From Dehalococcoidia bacterium (GTDB lineage: Bacteria > Chloroflexota > Dehalococcoidia > UBA2979): a DNA stretch of 15,628 bases. A program made the position numbers and the translations under genes. The DNA lies in assembly GCA_023228765.1 (NCBI GenBank), contig JALOAM010000068.1, positions 1 through 15,628 on the forward strand, written 5' to 3'. Position 1 is the first letter of the stretch; the number at the start of each line of letters is the position of its first letter. The notes beneath the pieces were generated by a model that did not search any database, was not told the origin of the DNA, and saw only the letters and a list, made by a program, of their open reading frames with translations. Shown piece after piece: positions 14,777 through 15,628 of this stretch.

Positions 14777-15628
14777 TCAGGGCCAGTCAGCTTCACCGGC
14801 GAGGACGCGGCGGACGTGGCGGCGTGCCTCGGCGGGCGTGCTCAGGGTGCCGAGGTAGCGCGCACGGCGCAAGCCGCGGAGTGCGTCCCCGAGCGCCGGG
14901 CCCTTCGGGGCGCCCTCGGCGCGGAGCTGGTCGGCGGTGAGCCACGGCCTGGTGCGCTTCCACTTCGCGAGGGCGGACTGGAGCGCGGGCTGGCGCTCCG
15001 GGTCGAGCCAGCGGGCGGCAGTGAGGGCCTCCGGGCCCGCTCGCTCGATGCGGATCAGCGTGTCGAGGTCCGTGTGGGCGTCGAGGAGGCACGCGGTGTC
15101 CTCGACGGTCTCGCGGGTTTCGCTGGAGGCCTGGAACCGCTTGAGGATCGCGTGTCGGTCGCGTCCGGCGAGCGGTGCGAGGAGGACGGCGGCGAGGCGG
15201 CCCCCGGGCATCGGGCCCCGGCGGCGGAGTGCCGTGGCGGACTGCCGGGTGAGACAGAACGCGGGGTGTACCGCGCGGAGGACGCCCCAGGCGTCGAGGC
15301 GCTGGACCGTGGGGAGGATGCGGCCCCGGCCGGCGGTGTACGCGAACTCGGCCCAGAGGCGCGAACCGGAGATCTCCTCGGTCCAGCGGGCGCCGTCCTC
15401 GATCAGTCGGGCGGTGTGGGCGTCCGGTTCGAGGTCGAAGAGCGCGGCGGTGCGTGCGCCGCGCCAGAGTCGGGTGGCGTCGTCGATGAACGAGCGGTCG
15501 TGCAGCACTCGGAGGCGTCGCGCGGCGAGGTCGGCGAGGCCGCTGAAGGGGTCGTAGATGGCGTCATCGCCATCGGTGCCGTCGCCCTCGACGGTCGCAC
15601 CGTCGCGTACGAGGGCGAGCGCGATGGC
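14777..15628 (-). CDS. tRNA nucleotidyltransferase / poly(A) polymerase family protein (N-terminus outside window)
   Basis: This is the C-terminal 283 residues of a class II nucleotidyltransferase of the CCA-adding/poly(A) polymerase family. The frame stays open to the right edge, so the catalytic head with its GSxxR and DxD motifs is not visible. The visible start reads IYDPFSGLADLAARRLRVLHDRSFIDDATRLWRGAR in two contiguous blocks, the family's neck signature that follows the nucleotide site. After it comes a helical body with many Arg residues. CCA addition to tRNA, poly(A) tailing and a split A- or CC-adding activity are not distinguishable here, so no symbol is given. The GTG at 15508 is internal and not the start. 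It appears first in an operon with the zinc-finger and membrane genes. Confidence 0.88.
   Translation of the reverse strand, partial: AIALALVRDGATVEGDGTDGDDAIYDPFSGLADLAARRLRVLHDRSFIDDATRLWRGARTAALFDLEPDAHTARLIEDGARWTEEISGSRLWAEFAYTAGRGRILPTVQRLDAWGVLRAVHPAFCLTRQSATALRRRGPMPGGRLAAVLLAPLAGRDRHAILKRFQASSETRETVEDTACLLDAHTDLDTLIRIERAGPEALTAARWLDPERQPALQSALAKWKRTRPWLTADQLRAEGAPKGPALGDALRGLRRARYLGTLSTPAEARRHVRRVLAGEADWP

Overview
The window is a high-GC (roughly 70% by eye) bacterial chromosome segment. It carries mostly housekeeping genes separated by short gaps filled with one recurrent palindromic element. The gene mix suggests a Chloroflexota-like bacterium, perhaps near Dehalococcoidia: FabV-type enoyl reductase, a large Bacillus-type SRP RNA with an Alu domain, an exonuclease-DinG fusion, an rsmA-ispE overlap, and many FSIWG/SRPBCC-type proteins. 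That placement is inference from gene content only; no 16S rRNA or ribosomal protein gene is present.

Left part (1-4034): a minus-strand metallo-beta-lactamase-fold hydrolase diverges from a plus-strand SRPBCC/AHSA1-like protein. That gene converges on minus-strand fabV (trans-2-enoyl-CoA/ACP reductase). A plus-strand eight-helix membrane protein with the FSIWG motif then converges on lepA.

Middle part (4035-9760): a minus-strand run reads SRP RNA, rsmA (16S rRNA dimethyltransferase), ispE (isoprenoid synthesis), a four-helix membrane protein, a PHP-domain phosphoesterase and lepA (EF4). rsmA and ispE overlap by 8 nt, and the membrane protein follows ispE by 5 nt, so these three look like one operon. 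SRP RNA, RsmA and LepA all serve translation or protein targeting.

Right part (9760-15628): a small minus-strand membrane protein diverges from dinG, a 947-residue DEDDh exonuclease-helicase fusion that keeps four Fe-S-type cysteines. dinG overlaps a GNAT-like gene by 4 nt. Converging on that gene is a minus-strand operon entering from the right edge: a tRNA nucleotidyltransferase/poly(A) polymerase-family gene (truncated by the window), a 119-residue protein with a PHD/RING-like Cys4-His-Cys3 pattern, and a 114-residue two-helix membrane protein.

Seven copies of a roughly 40-bp palindromic element (CCCTCACCCC + AACCCTCTCCCG + short loop + GGGAGAGGGGGTC) occupy most intergenic gaps. Six follow gene 3' ends and one lies in a divergent promoter gap next to a 16-bp tandem array. 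No mobile element, CRISPR array, tRNA or defence system was recognised. The best leads are the PHD-like small protein, the palindromic repeat family, the Fe-S-bearing exonuclease-DinG, a probable CTG start on the PHP gene and the MBL protein with Glu in place of the first metal histidine.
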